NCBI RefSeq assembly: GCF_004366075.1
Contig: NZ_SODU01000001.1
Location: forward strand, 1,943,134-2,007,133
Reading direction: 5' to 3'
Length of the DNA: 64,000 nt
Source of the DNA: Kribbella pratensis
GTDB lineage: Bacteria; Actinomycetota; Actinomycetes; Propionibacteriales; Kribbellaceae
Both the position numbers and the translations under genes were made by a program. Under the pieces are notes generated by a model. The model saw only the letters and a program-made list of their open reading frames with translations. It did no database searches and was not told the origin of the DNA. Below, piece by piece: positions 43,817-56,699 of the stretch (position 1 is the stretch's first letter; every line of letters starts with the position of its first letter).

Positions 43817-44917
43817 TCACCCCTTGGCCTTGCCGCCGACCCGGATCCGCGGATCCAGGCGGCTGTAGAGGACGTCCGCGAGCAGGTTGGCCGCGACCAC
43901 CGAGATCGTGACGACCAGGAAGATCCCCTGCAGCACCGGATAGTCGCGGCCGTTGACCGCGTTGAAGAGGCTGAAGCCGATGCCCTGGTAGCCGAAGATC
44001 TTCTCCACGAAGATCGCGCCGCCGACCACGAATCCCAGCGACACCGCGAGCTGGCTGAACAGGGGCAGTACGGCGTTGCGTCCGACGTACCCGGACCGGA
44101 TCCGGTTGTCCGACAGACCGCGCGCCCGGGCGACCGTCACGTAGTCCTCGCCGAGGGTCTCCACCGTGGACGACTTCATCACCAGCGCCCAGGAGCCGAC
44201 CGTGGTCAGCGCGTAGGCGAGGATCGGCAGGAACGCGTGGTAGAAGATGTCGTTCAGGAAGCTCAGGCTGAACGACGGCTCCACTCCTGCCGTGTACGAG
44301 CCGCGGGCCTCGGTCAGGTTGAACAGCTGCAACTTCACGCCGAGGAAGACCACGATCAGGATCGCCAGGATGTAGTTCGGGATCGCGTGCAGCAACGAGC
44401 CGATCGACGTCAGCAGGTGGTCGATCCAGCTCTCCCGCCGGTAGGCCATGATCATGCCGGCCACGATGCCGACGATGAAGCTGATAACCGTCGCGACACC
44501 GACCGAGAACAGCGTCCACGGCAAGTAGGTCTTGATCACCTGCGCGACTGTGGTACCCGGCGACAGCGTCGAGTTGCCGAAGTCGCCGTGCAGCAGGTTG
44601 ACCATGTAGGTCGCGTACTGCGAGATCACCGGGGCGTCCGGGTCGAGCGAGAACAGGTTCTGCGCCTGGGCGGCGGCCGCCTCGTACGAGATACCGGTCT
44701 GCGCGATCTGCGTCTGGATATAGGTGTCGACCGGGTTACCGGGCAACAATCTGACCAGGAAGAACGTGCCGGTGGTGACGATGAAGACCGTCAGGACCGC
44801 CTTGAAGAGTCTTCGGACCAGCCAGGCGTTGACAAAACGCCGAGCAGCCGAGGGTCTCGGTTCGACGACCGGTCCTTCGATCAGCTTCGCCGCGGACGTG
44901 TCGACCGCACCACTCAC
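43817..44917 (-). CDS. Peptide ABC transporter permease (DppB type)
   Basis: A 366-residue permease, first gene of the operon. TM1 (RRLFKAVLTVFIVTTGTFFLVRLLPGNPVD) is diagnostic of DppB/OppB. The EAA-loop lies in TLGEDYVTVARARGLSDNRI. The GTG start has GGAGG 6 bases upstream. The operon order on the minus strand is DppB, DppC, DppD, DppF, the 68-residue protein and the binding protein. Confidence 0.94.
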   Translation of the reverse strand: MSGAVDTSAAKLIEGPVVEPRPSAARRFVNAWLVRRLFKAVLTVFIVTTGTFFLVRLLPGNPVDTYIQTQIAQTGISYEAAAAQAQNLFSLDPDAPVISQYATYMVNLLHGDFGNSTLSPGTTVAQVIKTYLPWTLFSVGVATVISFIVGIVAGMIMAYRRESWIDHLLTSIGSLLHAIPNYILAILIVVFLGVKLQLFNLTEARGSYTAGVEPSFSLSFLNDIFYHAFLPILAYALTTVGSWALVMKSSTVETLGEDYVTVARARGLSDNRIRSGYVGRNAVLPLFSQLAVSLGFVVGGAIFVEKIFGYQGIGFSLFNAVNGRDYPVLQGIFLVVTISVVAANLLADVLYSRLDPRIRVGGKAKG

Positions 44918-44988
44918 TGCTCACCTCCACGCGACTACCAGGGAAAGCCGGTGGCGCAGACCCTCAACAGCACGAATTAGTAACGCTG

Positions 44989-45027
44989 TCTTGCAAGAGT
45001 CTGCGCATAGTGACGACAGTCTGCGCA
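44989..45027 (-). promoter_or_regulatory. Operator-like repeats before peptide transporter operon
   Basis: A perfect 10-base palindrome TCTTGCAAGA at 44989-44998 has the CTTGCAAG centre common in LacI-family operators. The 10-mer AGTCTGCGCA occurs at 44998-45007 and again at 45018-45027, and an incomplete inverted copy (GCGCAGAC) is seen near 44954. All lie upstream of the GTG start of the DppB gene. No LacI-family gene is in the window, so the controlling protein is unknown. Confidence 0.4.
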
Positions 45028-45108
45028 ACCTCGGTCACCGAGTCAACGACTTGAGGCAACGTTGAGACAACGTCGCGGACCGTGACGCAACGGTACCGGG
45101 GCGTGCAG

Positions 45109-45143
45109 GAATCGCCCGCCTCCGACACGGAAGCGGGCGATTC
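45109..45143 (-). terminator. Hairpin terminator after leuA
   Basis: GAATCGCCCGC at 45109-45119 and GCGGGCGATTC at 45133-45143 are perfectly complementary, and TCCG/CGGA continue the stem inside. The structure sits 22 bases after the leuA stop on the minus strand. There is no long T-run, as is common for actinobacterial terminators. Confidence 0.75.
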
Positions 45144-45164
45144 GGGGTGAAGGTTCGACTACTG

Positions 45165-47030
<1,866 letters not shown>

Positions 47031-47172
47031 CTATGCACAACTCCCCCGGCCCGTCGAACCGGGGATCTCGACCGGCGAGACACGGAGAGTTACGAGGCGC
47101 TCGCTGAGGATGTGCTGAGGATCCGCGTCGCGGGCTCGCGGGATGGTTCGCGGCCGGTGCGAGGATGGGCGG

Positions 47173-47835
47173 ATGACGGCGCGAGTACTCGTGGTGGAGG
47201 ACGCGGAACCGATCCGGACCGCCGTCGGGATCGCGCTGACGGAGGCGGGGTACGACGTACGGACGCAGCCTGACGGTGACGGGTTCGAACGGGAGCTGGC
47301 GACGTACCGGCCGGATCTGGTGCTGCTGGATGTGATGCTGCCCGGGCGGGACGGGTTCGAACTGCTGACGCTCGCCCGCGAGACGTCGAACGCCGGCGTG
47401 ATCCTGCTGACCGCCCGCGACGCTGTCGGGGATCGACTGCATGGGTTGCGGACCGGCGCGGACGACTACGTGGTCAAGCCGTTCGTCCTGGCCGAGTTGA
47501 TCGCTCGTGTGGAGGCGGTGCTGCGCCGGATGGGACGGTTGCGGACCGTGCTGACGGTGGGCGATCTCGAGGTGGACGTCGAGGCGCAAGCGGTACGCCG
47601 GGCCGGGACGGCGATCGAGCTGACGGCGACCGAGTTCAAGCTGCTCGCGTTCCTGGCCGGCCGGGACGGGAAGGTGGTCGGCAAGACGCAGCTGCTGACC
47701 GCGGTCTGGGGGTACGACGACTACGCGGACAACCTGGTCGAGGTCTACGTCAGCGGTCTGCGCCGCAAACTGGAGGCGCACGGCCCGCGCCTGCTGCACA
47801 CGGTCCGCGGCTCGGGATACGTGTTGCGCGCATGA
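47173..47835 (+). CDS. OmpR-family response regulator
   Basis: A 220-residue regulator with receiver domain (VVEDAEPIRT, phospho-Asp in VLLDVMLPGRDG, Lys in DYVVKPF) and an OmpR winged helix (IELTATEFKLLAFLAGRDGKVVGKTQLLTAVWGYDDYADNLVEVYVSGLRRKL). The start is ATG 47173. It overlaps the kinase gene by ATGA and is divergent from the leu leader. The signal and targets are unknown. Confidence 0.94.
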   Translation: MTARVLVVEDAEPIRTAVGIALTEAGYDVRTQPDGDGFERELATYRPDLVLLDVMLPGRDGFELLTLARETSNAGVILLTARDAVGDRLHGLRTGADDYVVKPFVLAELIARVEAVLRRMGRLRTVLTVGDLEVDVEAQAVRRAGTAIELTATEFKLLAFLAGRDGKVVGKTQLLTAVWGYDDYADNLVEVYVSGLRRKLEAHGPRLLHTVRGSGYVLRA

Positions 47836-49130
47836 ACCTGTCGCTGCGGGTGCGGGTGACGTTGACCGCTATCGCCGTACTGCTGGTGGTGCTGCCGATC
47901 ACCGGGCTGACGGTGAAGGCGGTGTTCGACGCGCAAGCCGAGCGCAGTCTCGACTCGCTGCTCACCGGGCGGGCGCAACTGGCACAGCAGCTCGCGCGGC
48001 AGAACGTTGCGCCAGGCAACTTGGTACGGCGGGTGGACGCGGACGGGGTCCGGGTGACACTGATCCTGCGCAACGGGCGGCAGCTCGGTGCACCGCCGAT
48101 CGATCCGGGTGAGACTGTCCGGCAGGTGAAGGCAACTCTGCAGGCGGGCCAGCAGACGAAGGGCGCGACGTTGCTGTTGTCCGCCGACACCGGGTTGCTG
48201 GCAGACGCGAGCACCCGATTGCGGAACGTTCTGCTGATCTCCGGCGGGCTGGCGATTCTGATCACGGCGCTCGCACTGGTGATCGGGATGCGGTTCGCGT
48301 TGGCGCCGTTGGACGCGATGACGGGGTTGGCGCGGTCGATCGCGGCGGGACGGCGGGGCGGACGGTTGCAACCGTCGCGCGCGGACACCGAACTCGGCCG
48401 CACCGCAACCGCCTTCGACGAAATGCTCGACGCTCTCGAAGGCGCTGAGGGCGCGGCGCGGCGATCGGAAGATCGGATGCGGGAGTTCGTGGCCGATGCC
48501 GCACACGAACTGCGCACTCCGGTCGCAGGTCTTCAAACCGCTGCCGAAACCCTGATTCAGCTAGGTCCGGAGGCGTCGGCCGCGCAACGTGAGGAGCTCG
48601 AGTTGTTGTTGGTGCGCGAGTCCCGTCGCGCCGGCACGCTGGTCTCCGACCTCCTCGAACTCAGCCGCATCGACGCCGGGCTCCAGCTACACCTGGCACC
48701 TGTGGACCTCCGCGACCTCGCCGAGGCTCAGGCGGCTCGCCTTCGCTTGGTCGCACCCGATGTTCGCGTCGAGATCGTCGGCTCGGCGACCGTCACCGCC
48801 GACGCTGACCGGCTCACCCAGGTCTTCACCAACCTCGTCGACAACGCCCGCCAGGCCGGGGCCCACGCGCTGCGCATCACAGTTGCACCCACCGGCGTAC
48901 GCGTCGAGGACGACGGTCCCGGCGTACCGCCGCCCGTCCGCGACCGCATCTTCGCCCGCCTCGTCCACGGCCCCGACAGCAAAGGCGCCGGCCTGGGCCT
49001 CGCAATCGCCCGCGGCGTAGCCCGAGCCCACGGCGGCGACCTGACCGTCACCAACCGCCCCGACGGCAAGCCCGGAGCCGCCTTCCACCTCCACCTCCCA
49101 CCCCTCGCCCCGCCACCTACCCCACCCTGA
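47832..49130 (+). CDS. Sensor histidine kinase, HisKA type
   Basis: A 432-residue kinase with TM1 at about 8-30, an extracytoplasmic domain of about 110 residues, TM2 near 135-160, a HAMP region, HisKA with phospho-His in ADAAHELRTPVAGLQTAAE, and HATPase motifs NLVDNARQAG, VEDDGPG and GAGLGLAIARGVARAHGG. It ends in a Pro-rich tail. It is the partner of the OmpR-type regulator upstream. Confidence 0.94.
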   Translation: MNLSLRVRVTLTAIAVLLVVLPITGLTVKAVFDAQAERSLDSLLTGRAQLAQQLARQNVAPGNLVRRVDADGVRVTLILRNGRQLGAPPIDPGETVRQVKATLQAGQQTKGATLLLSADTGLLADASTRLRNVLLISGGLAILITALALVIGMRFALAPLDAMTGLARSIAAGRRGGRLQPSRADTELGRTATAFDEMLDALEGAEGAARRSEDRMREFVADAAHELRTPVAGLQTAAETLIQLGPEASAAQREELELLLVRESRRAGTLVSDLLELSRIDAGLQLHLAPVDLRDLAEAQAARLRLVAPDVRVEIVGSATVTADADRLTQVFTNLVDNARQAGAHALRITVAPTGVRVEDDGPGVPPPVRDRIFARLVHGPDSKGAGLGLAIARGVARAHGGDLTVTNRPDGKPGAAFHLHLPPLAPPPTPP

Positions 49131-49203
49131 ACCTGATCCCGTGGCCCCATTTGCCTGGCTGACCCAGCAAGTTGCCGTAGCGCGGAGCGCGGTCGGGCGG
49201 GGG

Positions 49204-50454
49204 TCAGGCTCGGAGGAGGCCGTTGATGGTGGTGGTGTGGTTGGCGAGGATTCGGGCGGGGTCGGCGCCTAAGACGTGCTGGAGGACTGTGGCGTAGACG
49301 TCACGGAAGTCCGTGGTGGACTTCAGGTCGCCGTTCGACAGGTCCGTCAGGCTGGGCTGTTCGCCGTAGAAGCCGCCGGTCACCTTCTCGCCGAGGACGA
49401 AGACCGGGCCGGCCGTGCCGTGGTCGGTGCCGTCGCTGCCGTTCGCCTGCACCCGGCGGCCGAACTCCGAGTACACGAGGACAACCGCGTTCTTCCCACG
49501 GTCGCTCCGCTGTAGCCGTTGCACGAACGGCGTCAGCGCGCCGTCGAGCTCGGTCAGCAACCGCTGCTGGGTCCCGCGTTCGTCCGCATGCGTGTCGAAG
49601 CCGCCGAGCGACGCGGAGTACGCCCGCGTCGGCACTCCCGCCTCGATCAGCCCGGCGATCAGTTCGAGTTGCGCGCCAAGCTGCGAGGCACCGCCCGCGG
49701 AGGCACCCTTCGTGCGCTCCTCGTCGTCCTCGTCCTCGTGCTCATGACCGCTCCGAACGGCCTTCCCCAGCACCTGCGCCGCGTTCTGCAGATCCTGCAC
49801 CGACTTGGCCGCTCGCGCCTGCCAGGGCCCCTCGCCCGGACTCGGTTTGCCCAGCGCCGCGTACGCCGTACCCAACGCACCGCCCGGCAACGCCAATCCG
49901 CGCAAGGGCAGCGATGCTGCGGCCGTGGTCTCGCCGGCGAGTAAAGGCGGCAGGGTTGGCTCGACAGAGACTGCCCGCAGCGGGTCCGCTCCGGTCGCGT
50001 CCAGCCAGCGGCCGAGCCACCCGGTCGGTACCGGCGACTTAGGCGACGCCGTCTGCCAGATCGCCATCGACCGGAAATGACTGCGATCGGGCTCCGGATA
50101 GCCGACACCGCGCACGATCGCGAGCCGCTTGCTGTCCCACAACCCCTTCAGGCCCTTCATCCCCGGGTTCAGTCCGAGTCCGTCGCCGAGGTCGAGCACG
50201 TCGTCGCCCGCGTACGCCAGGTCCGGCCGAGCCTTCTGGTACGCCGGGTCCGCCGCCGGGACGACCGTGTTGAGTCCGTCGTTCCCGCCGTACAACGTGA
50301 TCACGACCAGCACCGACTGATCACTCGGCAGCGGATCGTCGACGGCCGCGGCCATGAGGTCTGACCAGTTCACCTGAGTCGCCCCGGCCGCCAACGCACC
50401 TGCCGCGGTCACCCCGCTGAGCGTCAGGAACCGTCGTCTCGTCAGATTGTCCAC
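49204..50454 (-). CDS. DUF1501 Tat-exported protein
   Basis: A 416-residue protein with an N-terminal twin-arginine signal (TRRRFLTLSGVTAAGALAAG). The body is an alkaline phosphatase/sulfatase-like fold of the DUF1501 family: VLVVITLYGGNDGLNTVVP at the start, then RSHFRSMAIWQTASP, YSASLGGFDTHADE and VYSEFGRRVQANGSDGTDHG, which line a probable metal site. Function is not established. It pairs with the DUF1800 gene, whose stop overlaps this gene's ribosome site. GTG start. Confidence 0.93.
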   Translation of the reverse strand: MDNLTRRRFLTLSGVTAAGALAAGATQVNWSDLMAAAVDDPLPSDQSVLVVITLYGGNDGLNTVVPAADPAYQKARPDLAYAGDDVLDLGDGLGLNPGMKGLKGLWDSKRLAIVRGVGYPEPDRSHFRSMAIWQTASPKSPVPTGWLGRWLDATGADPLRAVSVEPTLPPLLAGETTAAASLPLRGLALPGGALGTAYAALGKPSPGEGPWQARAAKSVQDLQNAAQVLGKAVRSGHEHEDEDDEERTKGASAGGASQLGAQLELIAGLIEAGVPTRAYSASLGGFDTHADERGTQQRLLTELDGALTPFVQRLQRSDRGKNAVVLVYSEFGRRVQANGSDGTDHGTAGPVFVLGEKVTGGFYGEQPSLTDLSNGDLKSTTDFRDVYATVLQHVLGADPARILANHTTTINGLLRA

Positions 50455-50461
50455 AATTCTC

Positions 50462-51868
50462 CTATCCGCTCACGACGAACTCAGGTGCGCATGCCGCCAC
50501 CGCGGTCAGCTGCACTGGATCCTTCACACCGGCGAGCGCCGACCGGGTCCGCTCGGACCAACTGTCGACACCGAGCAGCGCGCCGACCGCGCTCACTCGA
50601 TCGGTTGCGTTGTCGACAATCGACAGGTCGGCCTTCTTCGCCAGCTGCTGCGCGAGCTGCAGCCGCGTCACGCCCGCTGATGTAGTCAGCCAACTCGCAC
50701 CGGCCGGCCACCCACCGACACTCGGCGGGCGGTACGGCAGCTGGCCCATCCCCCGCAGCCCGGCGAGCAACTTGGTCTGCTCCTTCTCGGCCAGCTTCCC
50801 CGGCCGGACGCCCAGCGCCCGCAGCAACCCGACCGCCCACTCGACCGGCTGTTTCACCAGACTCGCCGCCGGATCCCGGAATCCCGCCTCACCAACCATT
50901 GCCGTCAGCAACGACCTCACGTCCCGGCTGCCGCCGTACGCCGTACTCAGCCGGGCGACCGTCGCCGCATCGGGCGGCGTCGCCGACACCAACCGGAACC
51001 ACAACCGCCCGATCAGGAACGCGGCCGACGCGGGCTGCGCCAACGCGAGCGCCGCGAAATCCTTCGCGTCGAAGTCGCCGGTCCTGCCGAGCACCGTCTT
51101 CGTCCCGGAGTCGAACCGCCGGCGCTGGAACGTCGCACCGTCTTCCCACAGCACCCACCCGGTCAGGCAGCGCGCACCCTGCGCCACATCCGCTTCCTGG
51201 TAGTGGCCGATGCCCAGCGTGAACAGCTCCAGGAACTCGCGGGCCAGGTTCTCGTTCGGCGACCCCTTGCGATTTCGTTGACCATCCAGCCATCGGATCG
51301 TGGCATTGTCGACAATCATCGCCTGCGCCAGGTCGCCGAACCGGCCGAGGGCGAGACGGCGCTGGGTCTGGTTCTGCGCCAGCATCCAGGCGGCGTTGCG
51401 GACCTTCTGGTTGCTGGTCGCGAAGTGCCCGTGCCAGAACCAGGTCACCCGCTCCCCCGCGGTCCGGCTCACGACCATCCGGTCGAGCCACCAGAGCGTC
51501 AGCTTCCGTTCCTGCGCGGCCCGCTGCCGATTAGCAGCCTTCTTCGCCTCCGGATCCCGCTCCGCGCCTGGACTCCTCTCCCCGCCTGGACTCCTCTCCC
51601 CGCCTGGAGTCGTCTCAGCGTCTGGGCCCTTCGCCTTATCCTGCCCCGGCTTCTTCCTGTCCTTGTCCTGCTTGTCCGGCGTCTTCGGCTTCGCCGGCGG
51701 TTCGAGGCCGGTCGGTACGGCAATCGCCGCCGCGGCCGCATCCGCGCCCGGACCGAGCAGGCGCCGTACCGTCGCGTCGACGCCGGCCTCCAGGTCGCCC
51801 GGCGCGGGGCCGAAGCCCAGTCGATCGTTCAGCCGCCGCACGACGGCTCTCTCACTGATCCCGGTCAT
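50462..51868 (-). CDS. DUF1800 family protein
   Basis: A roughly 468-residue protein with the DUF1800 signature motifs ERVTWFWHGHFATS, NENLAREFLELFTLGIGHY and PSVGGWPAGASWL. A charged low-complexity insert (about residues 63-110, with GGERSPG repeats) is atypical. DUF1800 and DUF1501 genes are habitual neighbours in bacteria, and the products are thought to act together outside the cytoplasm; the role is unknown. The start is uncertain: ATG 51868 or GTG 51934. Confidence 0.9.
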   Translation of the reverse strand: MTGISERAVVRRLNDRLGFGPAPGDLEAGVDATVRRLLGPGADAAAAAIAVPTGLEPPAKPKTPDKQDKDRKKPGQDKAKGPDAETTPGGERSPGGERSPGAERDPEAKKAANRQRAAQERKLTLWWLDRMVVSRTAGERVTWFWHGHFATSNQKVRNAAWMLAQNQTQRRLALGRFGDLAQAMIVDNATIRWLDGQRNRKGSPNENLAREFLELFTLGIGHYQEADVAQGARCLTGWVLWEDGATFQRRRFDSGTKTVLGRTGDFDAKDFAALALAQPASAAFLIGRLWFRLVSATPPDAATVARLSTAYGGSRDVRSLLTAMVGEAGFRDPAASLVKQPVEWAVGLLRALGVRPGKLAEKEQTKLLAGLRGMGQLPYRPPSVGGWPAGASWLTTSAGVTRLQLAQQLAKKADLSIVDNATDRVSAVGALLGVDSWSERTRSALAGVKDPVQLTAVAACAPEFVVSG

Positions 51869-51942
51869 GCTCCCGATCGTGTCCAGCGCACGCCCGCCGG
51901 ACCAGCATCCGGCGGCCTTCTTCAGCGGATCCACAGGTTCGA

Positions 51943-51981
51943 GTAGACAGCGTCTATCTACCTCGTGTAGACACTGTCTAC
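51943..51981 (+). promoter_or_regulatory. Tandem 15-bp palindromic operators
   Basis: GTAGACACTGTCTAC at 51967-51981 is a perfect palindrome touching the GTG start of the transporter gene, and GTAGACAGCGTCTAT at 51943-51957 is a near copy 24 bases upstream. Site size and symmetry suit a TetR-family repressor. No such gene lies beside it, so the regulator is encoded elsewhere. No ribosome site is visible, so the transporter mRNA may be leaderless. Confidence 0.65.
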
Positions 51982-52758
51982 GTGATCGCTCTAGGCCTGC
52001 TGACGGCTTCCGCCTGCTGCCACGCGGCCTGGAACCTGCTACTCAAACGCAGTGGCCTCGGCGGTCCGGCGTTCGTCTGGCTGTGCGGTCTGTTCACACT
52101 GCCCGTCTCGATCGTCCTGCTCGTTCGCGGCTCACTCACCCCGGCCTGGTGGGCCGGCGTGGTGAGCATGGCCCTGCACACGACGTACGCCGTCACGCTG
52201 CAGAAGGCCTACGCGCTAGGCGAGTTCTCGACCGTGTACCCGATCAGCCGGGGCACGGCGCCGGCGCTGGTGGCGATCGCCGCGATGCCGCCGCATCCGC
52301 AGGTGTACGTCGGCGCAGCCTTGGTGCTGACCGGCGTACTCATCCTGGATCCGCCGCGTTCACAGCGGCGCAGTGTCGCGCTCGGGCTGGCGGTGGCGGG
52401 ATGTACGGCGGCGTACACGTTGTGGGACGCGTTTGCGGTCGAGTCATTGCAGGTCGACCTGCTCTCGTACCTGGCCGTTGCGAACGTGGCGCAGATCGTA
52501 GTGTTGTCGACAATCGTCCGCGACGTCCGCGGTGCGGTCCGGCACTGGCGGGCCGCCGTACCGATCGCGGTGTTGATGCCGGCCAGTTACGGGCTGGTGC
52601 TGCTGGCATTGTCGTTCGCGTCGGTCGGCACGGTGGCGGTCGGCCGGACGCTGAACGTCGTCCTCGGCGCACTGCTCGGCGCAGTCGTGCTCCGCGAGCG
52701 GCCGCGCGTCGCGGGACTGGTCGTCGTGGTGGCCGGCGTACTTCTGGTGAGTGTTTGA
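51982..52758 (+). CDS. DMT/EamA-type transporter
   Basis: A 258-residue membrane protein with about nine to ten hydrophobic segments in two halves, including VYPISRGTAPALVAI and SFASVGTVAVGRTLNVVLGALLGAVVLRERP, the typical ends of EamA repeats. It probably exports a small metabolite or drug. The GTG start lies directly after the operator palindrome. The hydrolase gene follows 12 bases later. Confidence 0.88.
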   Translation: MIALGLLTASACCHAAWNLLLKRSGLGGPAFVWLCGLFTLPVSIVLLVRGSLTPAWWAGVVSMALHTTYAVTLQKAYALGEFSTVYPISRGTAPALVAIAAMPPHPQVYVGAALVLTGVLILDPPRSQRRSVALGLAVAGCTAAYTLWDAFAVESLQVDLLSYLAVANVAQIVVLSTIVRDVRGAVRHWRAAVPIAVLMPASYGLVLLALSFASVGTVAVGRTLNVVLGALLGAVVLRERPRVAGLVVVVAGVLLVSV

Positions 52759-52770
52759 GGGGAGCGTTCA

Positions 52771-53430
52771 ATGAGAGATCTGGTGTGTTTGCACGCAGGT
52801 ACGAGTGGACCGTCGACCTGGGACCGCTTCGTGCCCGAGTTCGAGGCGTTGGGGTACCGGGTACATCGTCCGACGTTGCTGGGCCACGGGAACGCTCCGC
52901 GGCGCCGCCCGTACCGGCTCGACGACTTCCGCAAGCAGGTACTGGGTGAACTCGACGGCCTGGACCACCTGACGATTGTCGGCAATTCGCTCGGAGCGTT
53001 CGTGGCGAGCGCTGTCGCGATGGCGGACCCCGATCGCGTCGACCGCCTGGTCCTGGAAGAACTGCCGGTACCGCCACGGGACGCCGCGGACACCGCACCA
53101 ACCACGCGCGCGACGCCGGGGCTAGCACTGCTAGCGGCCGGCTGGATGACCCGACGCAAGTGCGACCCGCTCCTCCTAAGAGACGTCATCGCGGACCTCC
53201 GCCGCCCGCAGCCAGGATGGTGGGCCGGATTGTCGACGATCCGATCGCCCACAATGCTCCTCGCGGGCGGCCCGAAGAGCCACCTGGACCAGTCCCGCTT
53301 CGAGCTGGTCGCCGATCTGATGCCATCGGCAACCATCACCACGATCGAGGCCGGTCACCGCATCCACACCCACGCACCCGAACGCTGGCTGGCCACGGTC
53401 CGGACGTTCCTTGCCTTCAAGAGCGCTTGA
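52771..53430 (+). CDS. Alpha/beta hydrolase
   Basis: A 219-residue alpha/beta-hydrolase fold protein. The oxyanion region is in CLHAGTSGPSTWDRF, the nucleophile elbow is GNSLG (Ser73), and the terminal catalytic His is in EAGHRIHTHAPERW. The cap is short. The substrate is unknown. It is probably co-transcribed with the DMT transporter, so the pair may handle one compound. Confidence 0.88.
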   Translation: MRDLVCLHAGTSGPSTWDRFVPEFEALGYRVHRPTLLGHGNAPRRRPYRLDDFRKQVLGELDGLDHLTIVGNSLGAFVASAVAMADPDRVDRLVLEELPVPPRDAADTAPTTRATPGLALLAAGWMTRRKCDPLLLRDVIADLRRPQPGWWAGLSTIRSPTMLLAGGPKSHLDQSRFELVADLMPSATITTIEAGHRIHTHAPERWLATVRTFLAFKSA

Positions 53431-53447
53431 ATTCCTAAGCTTGCGGC

Positions 53448-53867
53448 ATGACGCAAACTCTCCTCGAGCGGATCGGGACCCACGGGCTCGGCGTGCTGGT
53501 CACGATCAAGCGGGACGGCCGGCCGCAGCTGTCCAATATCACCTATGTGTTCGACGGCGACCGCGTCCGGATCTCGCTCACCGACGGCCGCGCCAAGACC
53601 AAGAACCTGCGCCGAGACCCTCGCGCCAGCCTGTACGTCAACGGCCCGAACGGCCGCTCGTACGTCGTACTCGAGGGCAAGGCCGAGCTCAGCCCGATCG
53701 CCGCCGAGCCGTACGACGCGGTGGTCGAGGACCTCGTCGACTACTACCGGACCGCGTCCGGCGAACACCCCGACTGGGACGAGTACCGCGCGGTGATGGT
53801 GCAGGACAAGCGGTTGATGTTGTCGATGACCGTCGACCACGCCTACGGCATGCCGGCACCGTCCTGA
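53448..53867 (+). CDS. PPOX-class F420-dependent enzyme
   Basis: A 139-residue split-barrel protein: LVTIKRDGRPQLSNITYVFD, RVRISLTDGRAKTKNLRRDPRASLYV (cofactor-phosphate segment) and YRAVMVQDKRLMLSMTVDHAYG at the C-terminus, typical of F420-dependent PPOX reductases. It is related to, but distinct from, the protein at 40-423. It ends just before a strong hairpin shared with katG. Confidence 0.88.
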   Translation: MTQTLLERIGTHGLGVLVTIKRDGRPQLSNITYVFDGDRVRISLTDGRAKTKNLRRDPRASLYVNGPNGRSYVVLEGKAELSPIAAEPYDAVVEDLVDYYRTASGEHPDWDEYRAVMVQDKRLMLSMTVDHAYGMPAPS

Positions 53868-53872
53868 CCAAG

Positions 53873-53910
53873 GTTCCGGGGCCCGCCCCCTGAGGAGCGG
53901 GCCCCGGAAC
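53873..53910. terminator. Bidirectional terminator between PPOX gene and katG
   Basis: GTTCCGGGGCCCGC and GCGGGCCCCGGAAC form a perfect 14-bp stem with a 10-base loop, located between the two convergent genes only 5 and 8 bases from their stops. It can serve transcripts from both strands. Confidence 0.85.
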
Positions 53911-53918
53911 GCGGCACC

Positions 53919-56621
<2,703 letters not shown>

Positions 56622-56699
56622 GTGCCGCGATTGCGGTGTGTCGCGTCTACCGGCGATAAACCAGTCGCCAGAACGGGCGTCTCGGTGGACCCTGAGGGC

